Source: Rubrivivax sp.
GTDB taxonomy: Bacteria > Pseudomonadota > Gammaproteobacteria > Burkholderiales > Burkholderiaceae_C
Assembly (NCBI GenBank): GCA_016707445.1
Contig: JADJHR010000010.1
Span: forward strand, 189,041-253,040
Length of the DNA: 64,000 nucleotides
Direction: 5' to 3'
Below the pieces are notes generated by a model, which was not told where the DNA came from, made no database searches, and saw only the letters and a program-made list of their open reading frames with translations. Below are positions 63,775 through 64,000 of this stretch, in pieces; the stretch's first letter is position 1, and every line of letters starts with the position of its first letter. The position numbers were made by a program, and so were the translations under genes.

Positions 63775-64000
63775 ATGCTGCTCCTCATCAACGCGCTGAA
63801 ACTGATTGTTGAGATCGCATTGCTGTCGCTGGCCGGGCGCTGGGTGCTGGCGCTGCTGGCTGGCGCAGGGCGCGAGGGCAACGTCTTCTATCGCGTGCTG
63901 GACATCGTGGCTTCACCGTTCCTCAAGCTCATGCGGTGGGTCAGTCCACGTATGGTGCTCGACCGTCATGTGCCGCTGGCGACCTTTCTTTGCTCCAGCG
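63775..64000 (+). CDS. Hypothetical membrane protein, N-terminal part (runs off window)
   Basis: From ATG 63775 the frame is open to the window end (75 codons). It begins MLLLINALKLIVEIALLSLA, one hydrophobic helix, then a loop with REGNVFYRVLDIVASPFLKL, and a second hydrophobic region appears to start at the edge (VPLATFL). Its look resembles small inner-membrane proteins of unknown function in Burkholderiales. No ribosome binding site stands out. Confidence 0.55.
   Translation, partial: MLLLINALKLIVEIALLSLAGRWVLALLAGAGREGNVFYRVLDIVASPFLKLMRWVSPRMVLDRHVPLATFLCSS

Overview
The window is about 64 kb of GC-rich chromosome from a betaproteobacterium. Gene content and order point to Burkholderiales, probably near the Rubrivivax/Leptothrix/Ideonella group: trxA-rho-rpmE (type B L31), pstSCAB-phoU-phoB-phoR, rlmE-ftsH-glmM, carA-carB-greA, dnaG-rpoD, grpE-dnaK-dnaJ, rpsF-priB-rpsR-rplI-dnaB, an Ala/Lys/Pro-rich RpoD N-terminus and a tripartite tricarboxylate (Tct) transporter. 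The assignment rests on protein motifs and synteny only. Almost all of it is core genome. I found no defence island, prophage, CRISPR array, tRNA or rRNA.

Layout. 1-2.7 kb: 5' end of a Ser/Thr kinase-like gene, divergent from trxA, rho and rpmE. 2.7-4.4 kb: a frameshifted GT39-like membrane protein. 4.4-11.1 kb: the phosphate regulon on the minus strand, with a Pho box and a hairpin over the pstS ribosome binding site. 11.1-15.4 kb: glmM, ftsH and rlmE (folP, usual between ftsH and glmM, is absent). 15.4-19.4 kb: yhbY, a membrane protein, an alpha/beta hydrolase with a phosphohistidine-type phosphatase, a DUF4149 gene and greA. 19.5-24 kb: carAB. 24-26.4 kb: an EamA permease, a GlcG/HbpS protein and a Bax-inhibitor-1 protein. 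26.4-33.8 kb: rlmD and hrpA, separated by a group II intron. 33.8-40.1 kb: argA, yggX, a probably Fur-regulated iron-binding protein, an H-NS-like protein and a 1018-aa GGDEF-EAL protein. 40.2-46.9 kb: dnaG, rpoD, a nucleotidyl cyclase-FHA fusion and hemH. 47-50.5 kb: tctA, tctB, tctC and the collapsed relics of a two-component pair. 50.5-54.8 kb: hslR and the heat-shock operon grpE-dnaK-dnaJ. 54.9-61.4 kb: an SOS-box radical SAM gene, dnaB, the rpsF operon and a sodium:solute symporter. 61.5-63.5 kb: a second group II intron copy. The window ends inside a membrane protein gene.

Physiology. The seven phosphate genes form one translationally coupled unit that imports phosphate and signals its scarcity. 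carAB supplies carbamoyl phosphate and argA starts arginine synthesis. The iron-binding protein, yggX, hemH and the HbpS-like protein touch iron, Fe-S and heme metabolism. grpE-dnaK-dnaJ and hslR belong to the heat-shock response.

Quality. Five coding genes (the GT39-like gene, glmM, ftsH, the DUF4149 gene and the EamA gene) and both intron reverse transcriptases carry one-base or few-base shifts, several in G/C runs. glmM is normally essential, so at least some of these are probably consensus errors and not true pseudogenes. The most interesting items are the in-frame duplicated RpoD tail behind its stop codon, the tctDE relics that keep both ends of both genes, the intron inserted between hrpA and rlmD, the hairpin masking the pstS ribosome binding site, and the LexA-type box at the radical SAM gene.
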